A stretch of DNA of 34,200 bases from an uncultured Muribaculum sp. (GTDB lineage Bacteria; Bacteroidota; Bacteroidia; Bacteroidales; Muribaculaceae). Under the pieces are notes generated by a model. That model was not told the origin of the DNA. It saw only the letters and a program-made list of their open reading frames with translations, and did not search any database. The position numbers were made by a program, and so were the translations under genes. The stretch spans positions 1-34,200 of the forward strand of contig CAJUMZ010000029.1 in the NCBI GenBank assembly GCA_910587665.1, given 5' to 3'. Below, one piece after another: positions 8,223 to 16,549 of this stretch (the first letter of the stretch is position 1; each line of letters opens with the position of its first letter).

Positions 8223-9554
8223 ATGTTTGAAAATCTAAGTGAAAAACTTGAACGGAGTTTCAAGTTACTTAAAGGTCAAGGCAGAATTACCGAGATAAAT
8301 GTTGCCGAGACACTGAAAGAGGTGCGCCGCGCACTACTCGACGCCGACGTTAACTATAAGGTGGCAAAGCAGTTTACCGATACAGTGAAAGCCAAGGCTT
8401 TGGGTCAGAATGTGATCAACGCCCTTAAGCCGGGTGAGCTTATGGTTAAGATCGTGCATGATGAACTTACCGCACTTATGGGCGGCGATACCGCTCCTGT
8501 GAATCTCGCCGGCAATCCTACCGTGATCTTGATGTCGGGATTGCAGGGTTCGGGTAAGACCACGATGTCGGGTAAGCTTGCAAAGAAGCTGAAAAGCGAA
8601 AAGGCAAAACGCCCGTTGCTTGTGGCCGGTGACGTGTACCGTCCGGCGGCGATCGAGCAGCTTAAGGTGCTCGGAGAGCAGATCGGGGTGTCGGTATATA
8701 CAGAAGAGGGTAATAAAAATCCTGTCGAGATAGCTGAAAACGCTATCCGTTATGCAAAGGCTAATCATTTTGACCTTGTGATCGTCGATACTGCCGGCCG
8801 TCTTGCCGTGGATGAGGCGATGATGAAGGAGATCGAGGCGATAAAGAAAGCCATAAAGCCGCAGGAGACCCTGTTTGTCGTCGATTCAATGACCGGTCAG
8901 GATGCAGTCAACACCGCAAAAGAATTTAATGACCGCCTTGACTTTGATGGCGTGGTGCTGACAAAGCTTGACGGTGATACCCGTGGTGGTGCGGCACTCT
9001 CGATTCGTACGGTCGTGACAAAACCGATTAAGTTTGTCGGTACGGGCGAGAAGCTTGACGCTCTTGATTATTTCCATCCTTCGCGTATGGCTGACCGTAT
9101 TCTCGGTATGGGTGATATTGTATCGCTCGTCGAGAAAGCACAGCAGCAGTTTGACGAAAAGGAAGCGCGCGAGCTTCAGCGTAAAATTGCCAAGAATCAG
9201 TTTAATTTCAACGATTTCCTTAATCAGATACAGCAGATCAAGAAGATGGGTAATCTGAAGGAACTCGCTTCGATGATACCGGGTGTCGGCAAGGCTATAA
9301 AGGATCTTGATATTGACGATGATGCTTTCAAGGGTATCGAGGCCATCATACGTTCGATGACAGAGAAGGAGCGAATTAATCCGGAGATTATCAACGGAAG
9401 CCGCCGCCAGCGTATAGCGAAGGGTTCCGGCACGACGATACAGGAAGTTAACCGATTGTTGAAGCAGTTTGAAGACACCCGCAAGATGATGAAGGCTGCT
9501 ACTGCAATGAAGGCTAATCCGATGAAGATGATGCGCAATATGCGCCGCCGTTAA
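8223..9554 (+). CDS. ffh: signal recognition particle protein Ffh (SRP54)
   Basis: Ffh binds signal sequences and 4.5S RNA and delivers nascent membrane proteins to FtsY by paired GTP hydrolysis. The 443-residue protein has an N-terminal helical domain (1-95), then the GTPase with GLQGSGKTT (106-114), DTAGR near 190 and TKLDGDTRGG near 247. The methionine-rich M domain runs from about 330, including MGNLKELASMIPG, SRRQRIAKGSG (RNA-binding helix-turn-helix) and the tail MKANPMKMMRNMRRR. It is a normal housekeeping gene, 27 bp after panD and in the same transcriptional run. Confidence 0.98.
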   Translation: MFENLSEKLERSFKLLKGQGRITEINVAETLKEVRRALLDADVNYKVAKQFTDTVKAKALGQNVINALKPGELMVKIVHDELTALMGGDTAPVNLAGNPTVILMSGLQGSGKTTMSGKLAKKLKSEKAKRPLLVAGDVYRPAAIEQLKVLGEQIGVSVYTEEGNKNPVEIAENAIRYAKANHFDLVIVDTAGRLAVDEAMMKEIEAIKKAIKPQETLFVVDSMTGQDAVNTAKEFNDRLDFDGVVLTKLDGDTRGGAALSIRTVVTKPIKFVGTGEKLDALDYFHPSRMADRILGMGDIVSLVEKAQQQFDEKEARELQRKIAKNQFNFNDFLNQIQQIKKMGNLKELASMIPGVGKAIKDLDIDDDAFKGIEAIIRSMTEKERINPEIINGSRRQRIAKGSGTTIQEVNRLLKQFEDTRKMMKAATAMKANPMKMMRNMRRR

Positions 9555-9569
9555 TTGGAAATTGAAACG

Positions 9570-10343
9570 ATGGACCGGTATATCACAGTCAATGGCGCTA
9601 AAGTTCACTACACGGTGAGTGAGGGCGATGGCAAGCCTCTCGTGCTCATGCACGGGTGGGGCTGTAACATTACCACACTTGCAAGCATTGAAAAGGTTGC
9701 GGTTGACGCCGGCTGTAAGGTGTACAATATTGATTTCCCCGGTCATGGTGAATCGCCCGACCCGCCTGCTGTGTGGGGCGTAGAGGATTACACTCAGGTA
9801 CTCGAGGCTATCGTGAAGGAAGAATCAATCAAGCATCCATCTTTGCTCGGTCATTCATTTGGCGGCAGGGTGGGGATTCTCTACTCGTCGCGTCATGATG
9901 ACGTGGATAAGCTGATCCTCGTAGATGCGGCGGGCATAAAGCCTCGTCGTTCGGCAAAGTATTATGTGAAAGTCTATTCTTTCAAGGCTTATAAACGGCT
10001 TATGTACCTTTTCCTGGGGAAACGCTGTGCTGAAGAGAAATTAAATGCCTACCGGGCAAAGGTAGGGTCGTCGGATTATGCCGGTGCATCTCCCCGCATG
10101 AGGGCGATACTTAGCAAGGTCGTGAATGAGGATCTTAAGCATTGCATGCCACTGATAAAAGCGTCGACCTTGCTCATCTGGGGAGAGAATGATACCGCCA
10201 CGCCTATTTCTGATGCCCGCTACATGGAAAATCATATACCGGGTGCCGGTCTAGTGTCGTTTCCCGGATGCGGTCATTACAGTTTCCTTGACAATCCTTA
10301 TCAGTTTGCCGCAGTGTTGCGCAGCTTTCTTACCTCATCATAA
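9570..10343 (+). CDS. alpha/beta hydrolase
   Basis: This is a 257-residue alpha/beta-hydrolase-fold enzyme. The oxyanion HGWG is at 28-31, the nucleophile elbow GHSFGG at 94-99 (Ser96), the acid in GENDTATP (Asp208) and the base in GCGHYSF (His236), so the catalytic triad is complete. An in-frame TTG at 9555 directly after the ffh stop is possible, but the ATG at 9570 begins the conserved MDRYITVNGAKVHY start. The substrate cannot be read from the sequence. It sits 12 bp before a membrane MurF-like ligase and a Ddl paralogue, so a role linked to cell-wall peptides or D-amino-acid esters is worth considering, but this is inference. Confidence 0.93.
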   Translation: MDRYITVNGAKVHYTVSEGDGKPLVLMHGWGCNITTLASIEKVAVDAGCKVYNIDFPGHGESPDPPAVWGVEDYTQVLEAIVKEESIKHPSLLGHSFGGRVGILYSSRHDDVDKLILVDAAGIKPRRSAKYYVKVYSFKAYKRLMYLFLGKRCAEEKLNAYRAKVGSSDYAGASPRMRAILSKVVNEDLKHCMPLIKASTLLIWGENDTATPISDARYMENHIPGAGLVSFPGCGHYSFLDNPYQFAAVLRSFLTSS

Positions 10344-10355
10344 AAAACATATGCT

Positions 10356-11939
10356 ATGATTGCTACCATATTGACAATATCGCTCATCATTATCGCCACA
10401 GTCAACATTTTTATGGAGATGAAGCGCGACTTGATGATGCTCCAGCAAAACAGTTACCGTAACGAGCGTTACCGTCGTTGGCTTTCTACGTCGGGCGACA
10501 CTACGTCATGGGTGCGTCTGTTTGCTCTCATCGCCGTAATGGTGATGGCCTTGCAGCGGATTCCTGAGACGTTCAGGTGCATGGTAATCATGATACCGCT
10601 TCTTATAAACATATTCAGTCTGATGACTGCCAAATACAAGAAGCCGCTCGTATGGACCAATAGGGCAAGGCGTATCTATGTTACGGCAATGGTCCTTTGC
10701 GGGCTTGTTGTCGCTATCGGATGGCTTGTGTGTTATGATCGTGGCCTGTATATTATCGCGTTTCTGACGGCGTTGTTATATGTATGCTCACATATCGTTA
10801 TAATGGCGGCAAACATATTGCTTAAACCGGTTGAAAAGCATATCAACGCAGGGTATTACAATGATGCAGCCCGCATACTCAAGTCGATGAACGACCTTAC
10901 GGTGATCGGTGTTACCGGCAGTTACGGTAAGACAAGCACAAAGCATTATCTTCATCGCATATTGAGCGAGAAATACAATGTGCTTATGACTCCCGGAAGC
11001 TATAACACGACGCTGGGGGTAATCCGCACGGTACGTGAGATGATGAAGCCTTATACCGAGGTGTTTATCTGCGAGATGGGTGCGAAGAACATCGGTGATA
11101 TAAAGGAGATATGTGGCCTTGTAAATCCGCGTATCGGAATTGTCACTGCTGTAGGTGAGCAGCATCTTGAATCGTTTAAGACGATTGAAAATGTGCAGCG
11201 TACAAAGTTTGAGCTTGTTGACTCGCTTCCGGCTGACGGGATGGCTTTTGTCAATGACGATTTCCCATATGTGGCTAACCGTGAAGTCACCAATGTACCT
11301 GTAGTTCGCTATGCGCTTACCGACAAAGGTAACAATGCGTATTACGTGGAAAATCTTGTATATTCGGCTGCGGGTACCGATTTCACGCTTGTTTCTCCCT
11401 CCGGAAAACATGATTTTCACACAAAGCTTGTGGGTGAATTTAACATTTCCAATCTTATAGGTGCAATCGCAGTGGCTATCTACATGGATGTTCCGATGGA
11501 GCGTATACGCAATGCCGTGGCTAAGATCGAGCAGGTGGAACACCGGTTGAGCGTGAAGCATGTGCCCGGAGGCATAACTATCATTGACGATGCGTTTAAC
11601 TCCAATCCTGACGGCTCGCGCATGGCTCTTGATGTACTTGCCTCAATGAAAGATGGCAAGCGCATAGTGATAACCCCCGGTATGATAGAGCTTGGCGACA
11701 AGCAGTATGAGTACAACGAGGCGTTTGGCAGGAAGATCGCCGCCTCAGTGGATATTGCTGTCATTGTAGGCGAATATAACCGCGATGCGATACTTTCCGG
11801 ACTCCGTGATGCCGGCATGGATGAGACAAAAGTTTATGCGGTGGATACTTTCAACGACGCCCAGGCGGTGCTTTCGCGTGTTTCTGCTCCCGGCGACGCT
11901 GTACTTTATGAAAATGATCTCCCCGATACTTTCAAATAA
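10356..11939 (+). CDS. membrane-anchored MurF-like Mur ligase
   Basis: This 527-residue protein has two parts. Residues 1-155 hold about five hydrophobic segments (about 1-19, 52-68, 73-90, 107-126, 129-153). Residues 180-527 are a Mur-ligase ATPase with the P-loop GVTGSYGKTST (185-195), ICEMGAKNIGDI, EFNISNLIGAIA and the MurF-type region IIDDAFNSNPDGSRMALDVL followed by GMIELGD. Canonical MurF, which adds D-Ala-D-Ala to UDP-MurNAc-tripeptide in the cytoplasm, has an N-terminal UDP-substrate domain. That domain is missing here and replaced by the membrane part. The neighbouring Ddl-type ligase could supply its dipeptide. It may be a paralogue acting on a membrane-bound or alternative acceptor; the acceptor is unknown. 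Confidence 0.88.
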   Translation: MIATILTISLIIIATVNIFMEMKRDLMMLQQNSYRNERYRRWLSTSGDTTSWVRLFALIAVMVMALQRIPETFRCMVIMIPLLINIFSLMTAKYKKPLVWTNRARRIYVTAMVLCGLVVAIGWLVCYDRGLYIIAFLTALLYVCSHIVIMAANILLKPVEKHINAGYYNDAARILKSMNDLTVIGVTGSYGKTSTKHYLHRILSEKYNVLMTPGSYNTTLGVIRTVREMMKPYTEVFICEMGAKNIGDIKEICGLVNPRIGIVTAVGEQHLESFKTIENVQRTKFELVDSLPADGMAFVNDDFPYVANREVTNVPVVRYALTDKGNNAYYVENLVYSAAGTDFTLVSPSGKHDFHTKLVGEFNISNLIGAIAVAIYMDVPMERIRNAVAKIEQVEHRLSVKHVPGGITIIDDAFNSNPDGSRMALDVLASMKDGKRIVITPGMIELGDKQYEYNEAFGRKIAASVDIAVIVGEYNRDAILSGLRDAGMDETKVYAVDTFNDAQAVLSRVSAPGDAVLYENDLPDTFK

Positions 11940-11960
11940 TAACTATAAATATTCAATATA

Positions 11961-13148
11961 ATGAAGACCAACATAGGCGTTTTCTTTGGCGGCAGGTCGA
12001 CCGAACATGAGATTTCGGTGATTTCCGCTTCACAGGCAATGCATGCCATAGACAGGGAAAAGTATGATGTCACTCCCATATACATAACAAAGCAAGGCAA
12101 ATGGTATACGGGTGAGGCTCTGTTTGATGTGGCTAATTACCGTAATATACCCGAGTTGCTGAAAAAGTGTGAGGAAGTATACATGCAACCCGTGTATGGC
12201 GACTACAGGCTGTATAAGACCTTGCGAAAGATGTTTGGCGGCGCAAATGTCGCTGCAACGCTTGATGTTGTGATCCCGGTGCTTCACGGTTCCAATGTGG
12301 AGGACGGTATATTTGAGGGTGTATTGGAGACTATCGGAATACCATATGCCGGATGTGACGTGCTTGCGTCGGCTAACGGAATGGATAAGATCACAATGAA
12401 AATGATACTTCAGGCAAATGACGTGCCTGTGGTGGATTATATATGGTTTACTGACAAGCAATGGGATCGCTCGCGTGACGCCATTGTTGCCAAGGTTGAG
12501 GAAAAACTCGGGTACCCGGTGATCGTAAAGCCAGCCAACCTCGGTTCGAGTGTCGGTATAGGCACCGCTCATGACCGCAAGCAACTGATGGAGCGTATTG
12601 ATGAGGCAGAGCGTTACTCATCACGTCTTATTGTAGAGCATATGATAGGCGAGCTTCAGGAGATAAATTGTTCGGTACTCGGTGATTGCGACGACTATCA
12701 GATGTCGGTGCTTGAAGAGCCTGTCAAAGTCGGCGATTTCCTTACATATGAGCAGAAATACATGGGCGGACAGAAAGGCACCAAGGGCATGCAGTCGGCT
12801 CAGAAGCGCATACCGGCTGAATTGCCGAAGGAGGAGACTGAGCGTATTCAATTTCTTGCCGGAGAGACATTCCGTGTGCTTTCCTGTCATGGAGTCAGCC
12901 GTGTCGACGTCATGATTGACAAGGCTACCCGAAATATATATGTAAATGAGATTAATACCATACCCGGATCCCTTTCGTTCTATCTTTGGGAGGCGACCGG
13001 CATTCCGTTTGACAAGCTTATGGACCGACTTGTCAGTCTTGCTCTTAAACGTAAGCGTGAGCAGGAGATGAAGACCGTGAGCTACGATCAGAATATTTTC
13101 AATCTCGGAGGCGGTGTAAAGGGTGCAAAAGGTGTTAAATCAAAATAA
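11961..13148 (+). CDS. ddl: D-alanine--D-alanine ligase family protein
   Basis: This ATP-grasp ligase of 395 residues is longer than typical Ddl (about 300-370). GGRSTEHEIS (10-19) matches the N-terminal substrate site, and VIPVLHG and GYPVIVKPANLGSSVGI match the ATP-grasp core. EINTIPGSLSFYLWE replaces the common EVNT.PGMT ending and carries the metal-binding Glu and Asn. The omega-loop region reads FLTYEQKYMGGQKGTKGM. The tail after about residue 355 (KRKREQEMKTVSYDQNIFNL) is an extension. It follows the MurF-like ligase by 21 bp and probably makes the D-Ala-D-Ala (or D-Ala-D-X) dipeptide that the ligase uses. Whether a second, canonical ddl exists elsewhere in the genome cannot be seen here. 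Confidence 0.92.
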   Translation: MKTNIGVFFGGRSTEHEISVISASQAMHAIDREKYDVTPIYITKQGKWYTGEALFDVANYRNIPELLKKCEEVYMQPVYGDYRLYKTLRKMFGGANVAATLDVVIPVLHGSNVEDGIFEGVLETIGIPYAGCDVLASANGMDKITMKMILQANDVPVVDYIWFTDKQWDRSRDAIVAKVEEKLGYPVIVKPANLGSSVGIGTAHDRKQLMERIDEAERYSSRLIVEHMIGELQEINCSVLGDCDDYQMSVLEEPVKVGDFLTYEQKYMGGQKGTKGMQSAQKRIPAELPKEETERIQFLAGETFRVLSCHGVSRVDVMIDKATRNIYVNEINTIPGSLSFYLWEATGIPFDKLMDRLVSLALKRKREQEMKTVSYDQNIFNLGGGVKGAKGVKSK

Positions 13149-13154
13149 GGGAGA

Positions 13155-14246
13155 ATGAAAAAAGCGATTATTACAGGCGTTACCGGACAAGACGGCTCAT
13201 TTCTTTCGGAATTGCTTTTGGAGAAGGGATATGACGTGCATGGCATAATACGCCGCTCGTCTGTTGACTTCCGTGAGCGCATTGCTCATCTTGAAGGACA
13301 TGAGAATTTCCATCTTCACTATGCCGATCTTGGCGACTCGATGTCGATCATGCAGGTTGTGGATAAGGTGCGTCCCGATGAAATATATAACCTGGCGGCG
13401 CAGAGCCATGTGCAGGTGTCGTTTGACACTCCGGAATATACCGCTAATGTGGATGCGACCGGTGTGCTGCGCATCCTGGAGGCTGTGCGCCTCTGCGGGC
13501 TGACTGACACATGCCACATCTATCAGGCTTCGACTTCGGAGCTTTATGGCAAAGTAGAGGAAGTGCCTCAGAATGAGAAAACGCCGTTTCATCCCTACAG
13601 CCCCTATGCCGTGGCTAAGCTTTACGGATTCTGGATTGTGAAGGAATACCGCGAGGCATATGGCATGTACTGCTGCTCCGGTATTCTGTTCAACCACGAG
13701 TCGGAGCGTCGTGGCGAGACATTCGTGACCCGCAAGATAACCCTTGCCGCCGCGCGCATAGCACAGGGCAAGCAGGAGAAACTGTATCTCGGTAACCTAT
13801 CGTCTCTCCGTGACTGGGGGTATGCAAAGGATTATGTGGAGTGCATGTGGCTTATACTCCAGCAGCCGGAACCGGAGGACTATGTGATAGCCACCGGCGA
13901 GCAACACTCGGTGCGCGAGTTCTGCCTTTATGCTTTCCGGCGTGCCGGAATCGAGTTGCGTTTCGAGGGTGAGGGTGAGAATGAAAAGGGCATAGATGTG
14001 AATACCGGTAAGGTTGTGATTGAGGTGTCACCCGACTTCTACCGCCCGACAGATGTGGTCAACCTTTGGGGTGACCCGACGAAGGCGAAGGAGAAACTCG
14101 GATGGGATCCGTCGAAGAAGACCTCGTTTGAGCAACTTGTAAACCTTATGGTTGATGCTGACATTGCCAAGGTCGCCGTTGAGCGTGCAGGCGAACAAGT
14201 TCGCACCAATCTTGTTGAATATCTTGAAAAGGGAATCGTAAAATAG
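13155..14246 (+). CDS. gmd: GDP-mannose 4,6-dehydratase
   Basis: Gmd converts GDP-mannose to GDP-4-keto-6-deoxymannose, the precursor of GDP-L-fucose and related sugars. The 363-residue SDR has the NAD(P)-binding GVTGQDGSFL (8-17), RRSSVDFRERIAHL, the catalytic STSELYGKVEEVPQNE and YSPYAVAK (Tyr151, Lys155), NHESERRGETFVTRKI and the C-terminal FYRPTDVVNLWGDPTKA, all diagnostic of Gmd rather than other dehydratases. It starts six bases after ddl. The usual partner fcl (GDP-fucose synthase) is not next to it, so either fcl lies elsewhere or the product feeds another 6-deoxy sugar. Confidence 0.97.
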   Translation: MKKAIITGVTGQDGSFLSELLLEKGYDVHGIIRRSSVDFRERIAHLEGHENFHLHYADLGDSMSIMQVVDKVRPDEIYNLAAQSHVQVSFDTPEYTANVDATGVLRILEAVRLCGLTDTCHIYQASTSELYGKVEEVPQNEKTPFHPYSPYAVAKLYGFWIVKEYREAYGMYCCSGILFNHESERRGETFVTRKITLAAARIAQGKQEKLYLGNLSSLRDWGYAKDYVECMWLILQQPEPEDYVIATGEQHSVREFCLYAFRRAGIELRFEGEGENEKGIDVNTGKVVIEVSPDFYRPTDVVNLWGDPTKAKEKLGWDPSKKTSFEQLVNLMVDADIAKVAVERAGEQVRTNLVEYLEKGIVK

Positions 14247-14318
14247 ACTTTAAGTGACTTGCTTCTGATCTCCTCATAAGTAACTCGCATAAATTAGCTG
14301 ATACATAATTATGAAGGA

Positions 14319-14397
14319 TTTTCGAGAGATTTTTATGATTGAGCGAAAGAGTATAGCGTGCTACACGACTGAGCGAGAGCGCAAAAATCGCCGAAAA
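14319..14397. repeat. long imperfect palindrome in the gmd/antiporter gap
   Basis: The outer stem is TTTTCG (14319-14324) with CGAAAA (14392-14397), continuing as GATTTTT (14328-14334) with AAAAATC (14383-14389) across a 3/2-nt internal loop. Inside are a small TAGC-GT-GCTA hairpin (14354-14363) and two related 15-mers (14337-14351 and 14367-14381) as imperfect direct repeats. It could form a stable RNA or DNA structure, either a REP-like dispersed repeat or a terminator-like element without a T-tract. The remaining gap from 14247 shows no gene. Confidence 0.45.
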
Positions 14398-14470
14398 GAC
14401 AAGTAAGGATGTGTCAGCCCGCAGGGTTTACTTATAATTTTCATTATAAACTAATTTATAAGAGTTACTT

Positions 14471-15958
14471 ATGATTTTAACCGCAAATAATATAATGCTT
14501 GTCATTGCCGTTTTGCTCGCCATAAGTGTAGCGGTAGGCAAAGCGGGAAATCGTTTCGGTATGCCCGCGCTCCTGCTTTTTCTCGGAGTCGGGATGCTTG
14601 CGGGTGTTGACGGCTTCGGCATACATTTTGACTCTGCCGAGACGGTGCAGTTTATCGGAATGATTTCTCTGAGCATTATCTTGTTTTCGGGCGGTACCGA
14701 TACAAAGTTCTCCGACATAAAGCCTATTCTCGGACCCGGGCTTGTGCTTGCCACTTTGGGTGTATTGCTTACCACGGCATTGACCGGCTCGTTCATCTAT
14801 TATCTGTTCCGGTGGCTTTCGCCGGAGTTTGCATTTGGTTGGAAAGAATCGATGCTGCTTGCCGCGGTCATGTCATCAACCGATTCAGCCTCGGTGTTTT
14901 CTATACTTAACAGCTCGAAAATGGGTCTGAAACAGCGGCTTAAGCCTACGCTTGAATTGGAGAGCGGTAGTAATGACCCGATGGCATATATGTTGGTGAT
15001 CATACTTATCTCCATGATTGAGAATGGAGATTCCGCGGGCGGTTATACGCTGTTGTCCAATCCGGTAGTGATGCTTGTGGCACAGCTGTCGATAGGCACG
15101 GTGTGCGGCTTGATGTGTGGCTATATGTCGGTATGGGTCATCAATAAGTTACGCGTGGCAAATGAGTTCATGTATCCGGTGATGATGATCGCATGTGTGT
15201 TTTTCACATTCTCGGTCACGGAGATCGTTGGGGGCAACAGTTATCTTGCCGTCTATCTTGCCGGACTTGTGGTAGGTAACATGAAGCTTGCCTTGAAAAA
15301 GACCATAACTACATTTTTTGGCGGATTTACCTGGCTTGTACAGATTATAATGTTTCTTTCGCTCGGGTTGCTTGTCAACCCCCACGAGCTGCTTAATGCC
15401 GGTATATTGGTGCCGGGAATGCTGCTCGGCGTGTTTATGATTGTCATAGGGCGGCCGGTAGCCGTGATGCTCTGCCTTTTGCCGTTCAAGCGCTTCACTA
15501 TGAAAGCGCGACTGTTTATTTCATGGGTGGGATTGCGTGGTGCGGTGCCTATTATTTTCGCTACGTATGCGCTTATGTCGCCTGATGTGCTTCACGCAAG
15601 GTTCATGTTTAATATGGTGTTCTTTATAACCATCCTTTCCTTGCTTATTCAAGGGACTTCCGTTACGGGAATGGCGAAGTTGCTCGGACTTGAAGAGACT
15701 GTGCGCGAACGCGAGTTTAACCTTGACCTGCCTGATGAAATCACGGCTGCGATGGTTGAGATGGAGGTAAAACCTGAATTACTTGTCGTTGGTGATCGCC
15801 TGCGTGACATCTCTTTGCCGCCTGCCACATTAGTGATAATGGTTAAGCGCGGTGGGAAATATCTTGTCCCTACGGGAAACACCCGCCTTTATCTTGATGA
15901 CTGCCTGCTGCTGATCACGGAGAAAGAGGCTCATCTCACAGAACTTATAAAGAGATAG
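14471..15958 (+). CDS. potassium/proton antiporter, CPA1/NhaP2 (CvrA) type with C-terminal TrkA-C domain
   Basis: This 495-residue membrane protein has about 12-13 hydrophobic helices up to about residue 400. It contains the CPA signature segments LLFLGVGMLAG, FSGGTDTKF, AVMSSTDSASVFSIL and LELESGSNDPMAYML; the last holds the conserved ion-site Asp region. RLFISWVGLRGAVPIIFATY is also typical of CPA exchangers. The C-terminal part (about 410-490: ELLVVGDRLRDISLPPATLVIMVKRGGKYLVPTG) looks like a TrkA-C/RCK-C regulatory domain, which points to the K+/H+ (CvrA/NhaP2) branch. Ion preference is inferred from this layout. It ends 64 bp before the left arm of the inverted repeat. Confidence 0.92.
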   Translation: MILTANNIMLVIAVLLAISVAVGKAGNRFGMPALLLFLGVGMLAGVDGFGIHFDSAETVQFIGMISLSIILFSGGTDTKFSDIKPILGPGLVLATLGVLLTTALTGSFIYYLFRWLSPEFAFGWKESMLLAAVMSSTDSASVFSILNSSKMGLKQRLKPTLELESGSNDPMAYMLVIILISMIENGDSAGGYTLLSNPVVMLVAQLSIGTVCGLMCGYMSVWVINKLRVANEFMYPVMMIACVFFTFSVTEIVGGNSYLAVYLAGLVVGNMKLALKKTITTFFGGFTWLVQIIMFLSLGLLVNPHELLNAGILVPGMLLGVFMIVIGRPVAVMLCLLPFKRFTMKARLFISWVGLRGAVPIIFATYALMSPDVLHARFMFNMVFFITILSLLIQGTSVTGMAKLLGLEETVREREFNLDLPDEITAAMVEMEVKPELLVVGDRLRDISLPPATLVIMVKRGGKYLVPTGNTRLYLDDCLLLITEKEAHLTELIKR

Positions 15959-16022
15959 CGCATTCCGGCAAAATGCTTGCCGTTGCCATGTCACCGTGTT
16001 ATATAATTCGGAAATTTTTGTC

Positions 16023-16052
16023 ATGCTCTCTTGCCGAGAGATACTAAGGATT
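16023..16052 (+). repeat. left arm of 30-bp inverted repeat
   Basis: It begins ATGCTCTC and ends AAGGATT, identical to the reverse complement of the right arm at 16550-16579. The arm contains CTCTC (16026-16030) and GAGAG (16036-16040) around TTGCC. Confidence 0.92.
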
Positions 16053-16186
16053 TGCAATTGGGTGTAATTTAGCAAGATATACCGTGGCAAAATATCGATT
16101 TGTAAAACAGATATCGCAATTCAGTAAATATGATTAGGAAACACATATTCCAATAAATCGAGATCTATGTAAATATATTGCTGTAG

Positions 16187-16206
16187 GGGCGAGTGGAAGC
16201 TCGCCC
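16187..16206. repeat. perfect hairpin inside the invertible segment
   Basis: GGGCGAG (16187-16193) pairs with CTCGCCC (16200-16206) around a 6-nt loop. There is no T-tract on either side. It is one of four stem-loops in this gene-free segment. Confidence 0.6.
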
Positions 16207-16247
16207 GGATATGTGCTTGGAATCCGAAGGATTCATCCGACAGATAG

Positions 16248-16276
16248 CCGTAGGTTAAGCGTAGCGATACCTACGG
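16248..16276. repeat. hairpin inside the invertible segment
   Basis: CCGTAGGT (16248-16255) pairs perfectly with ACCTACGG (16269-16276) around a 13-nt loop. A further hairpin, GGTGGAG/CTCCGCC with one G-T pair, lies at 16363-16384. These look like dispersed palindromic repeats rather than coding sequence. Confidence 0.55.
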
Positions 16277-16520
16277 ATTGATGTAATGAGCTTATATTGG
16301 TTATGAAAGAATCGTCAAGACGTATCTTACAGATACTCAATTATGTGCACCTATTGAAAACCGGTGGAGTCGCTGCGCTCCGCCCCCGGCTACTTGTAAG
16401 AATAGTCCTTTCGGACATATTGTAATTACAAATAAGTCATTCTTTTTTGCCCTCTGGATTGCTACTCATATTTCACCTCATTTTATTCATAAAGCAACAA
16501 ATTATCACTTAAAATCGTGC

Positions 16521-16546
16521 TTTGTCAAAATTTTTATTTAACTTTG
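16521..16546 (+). promoter_or_regulatory. candidate promoter inside the invertible segment, directed at the NusG-like gene
   Basis: TAACTTTG at 16539-16546 fits the Bacteroidetes -7 consensus TAnnTTTG. TTTG at 16521-16524 could be the -33 element, but the spacer is only 14 bp instead of about 19-21, so the -33 assignment is weak. Transcription would begin near 16552, inside the right repeat arm, giving a leader of about 150 bases before 16704. After inversion it would point at the antiporter instead. Confidence 0.55.
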
Positions 16547-16549
16547 CCC

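Noticed and set aside
8886..9746. 286-codon minus-strand open frame opposite ffh
   Set aside because: It fully overlaps the conserved GTPase and M domains of Ffh; the sequence is rich in His/Leu/Arg as expected for antisense of such codons.
10788..11561. 257-codon minus-strand open frame opposite the MurF-like gene
   Set aside because: It is opposite the Mur ligase core and has no recognisable motif.
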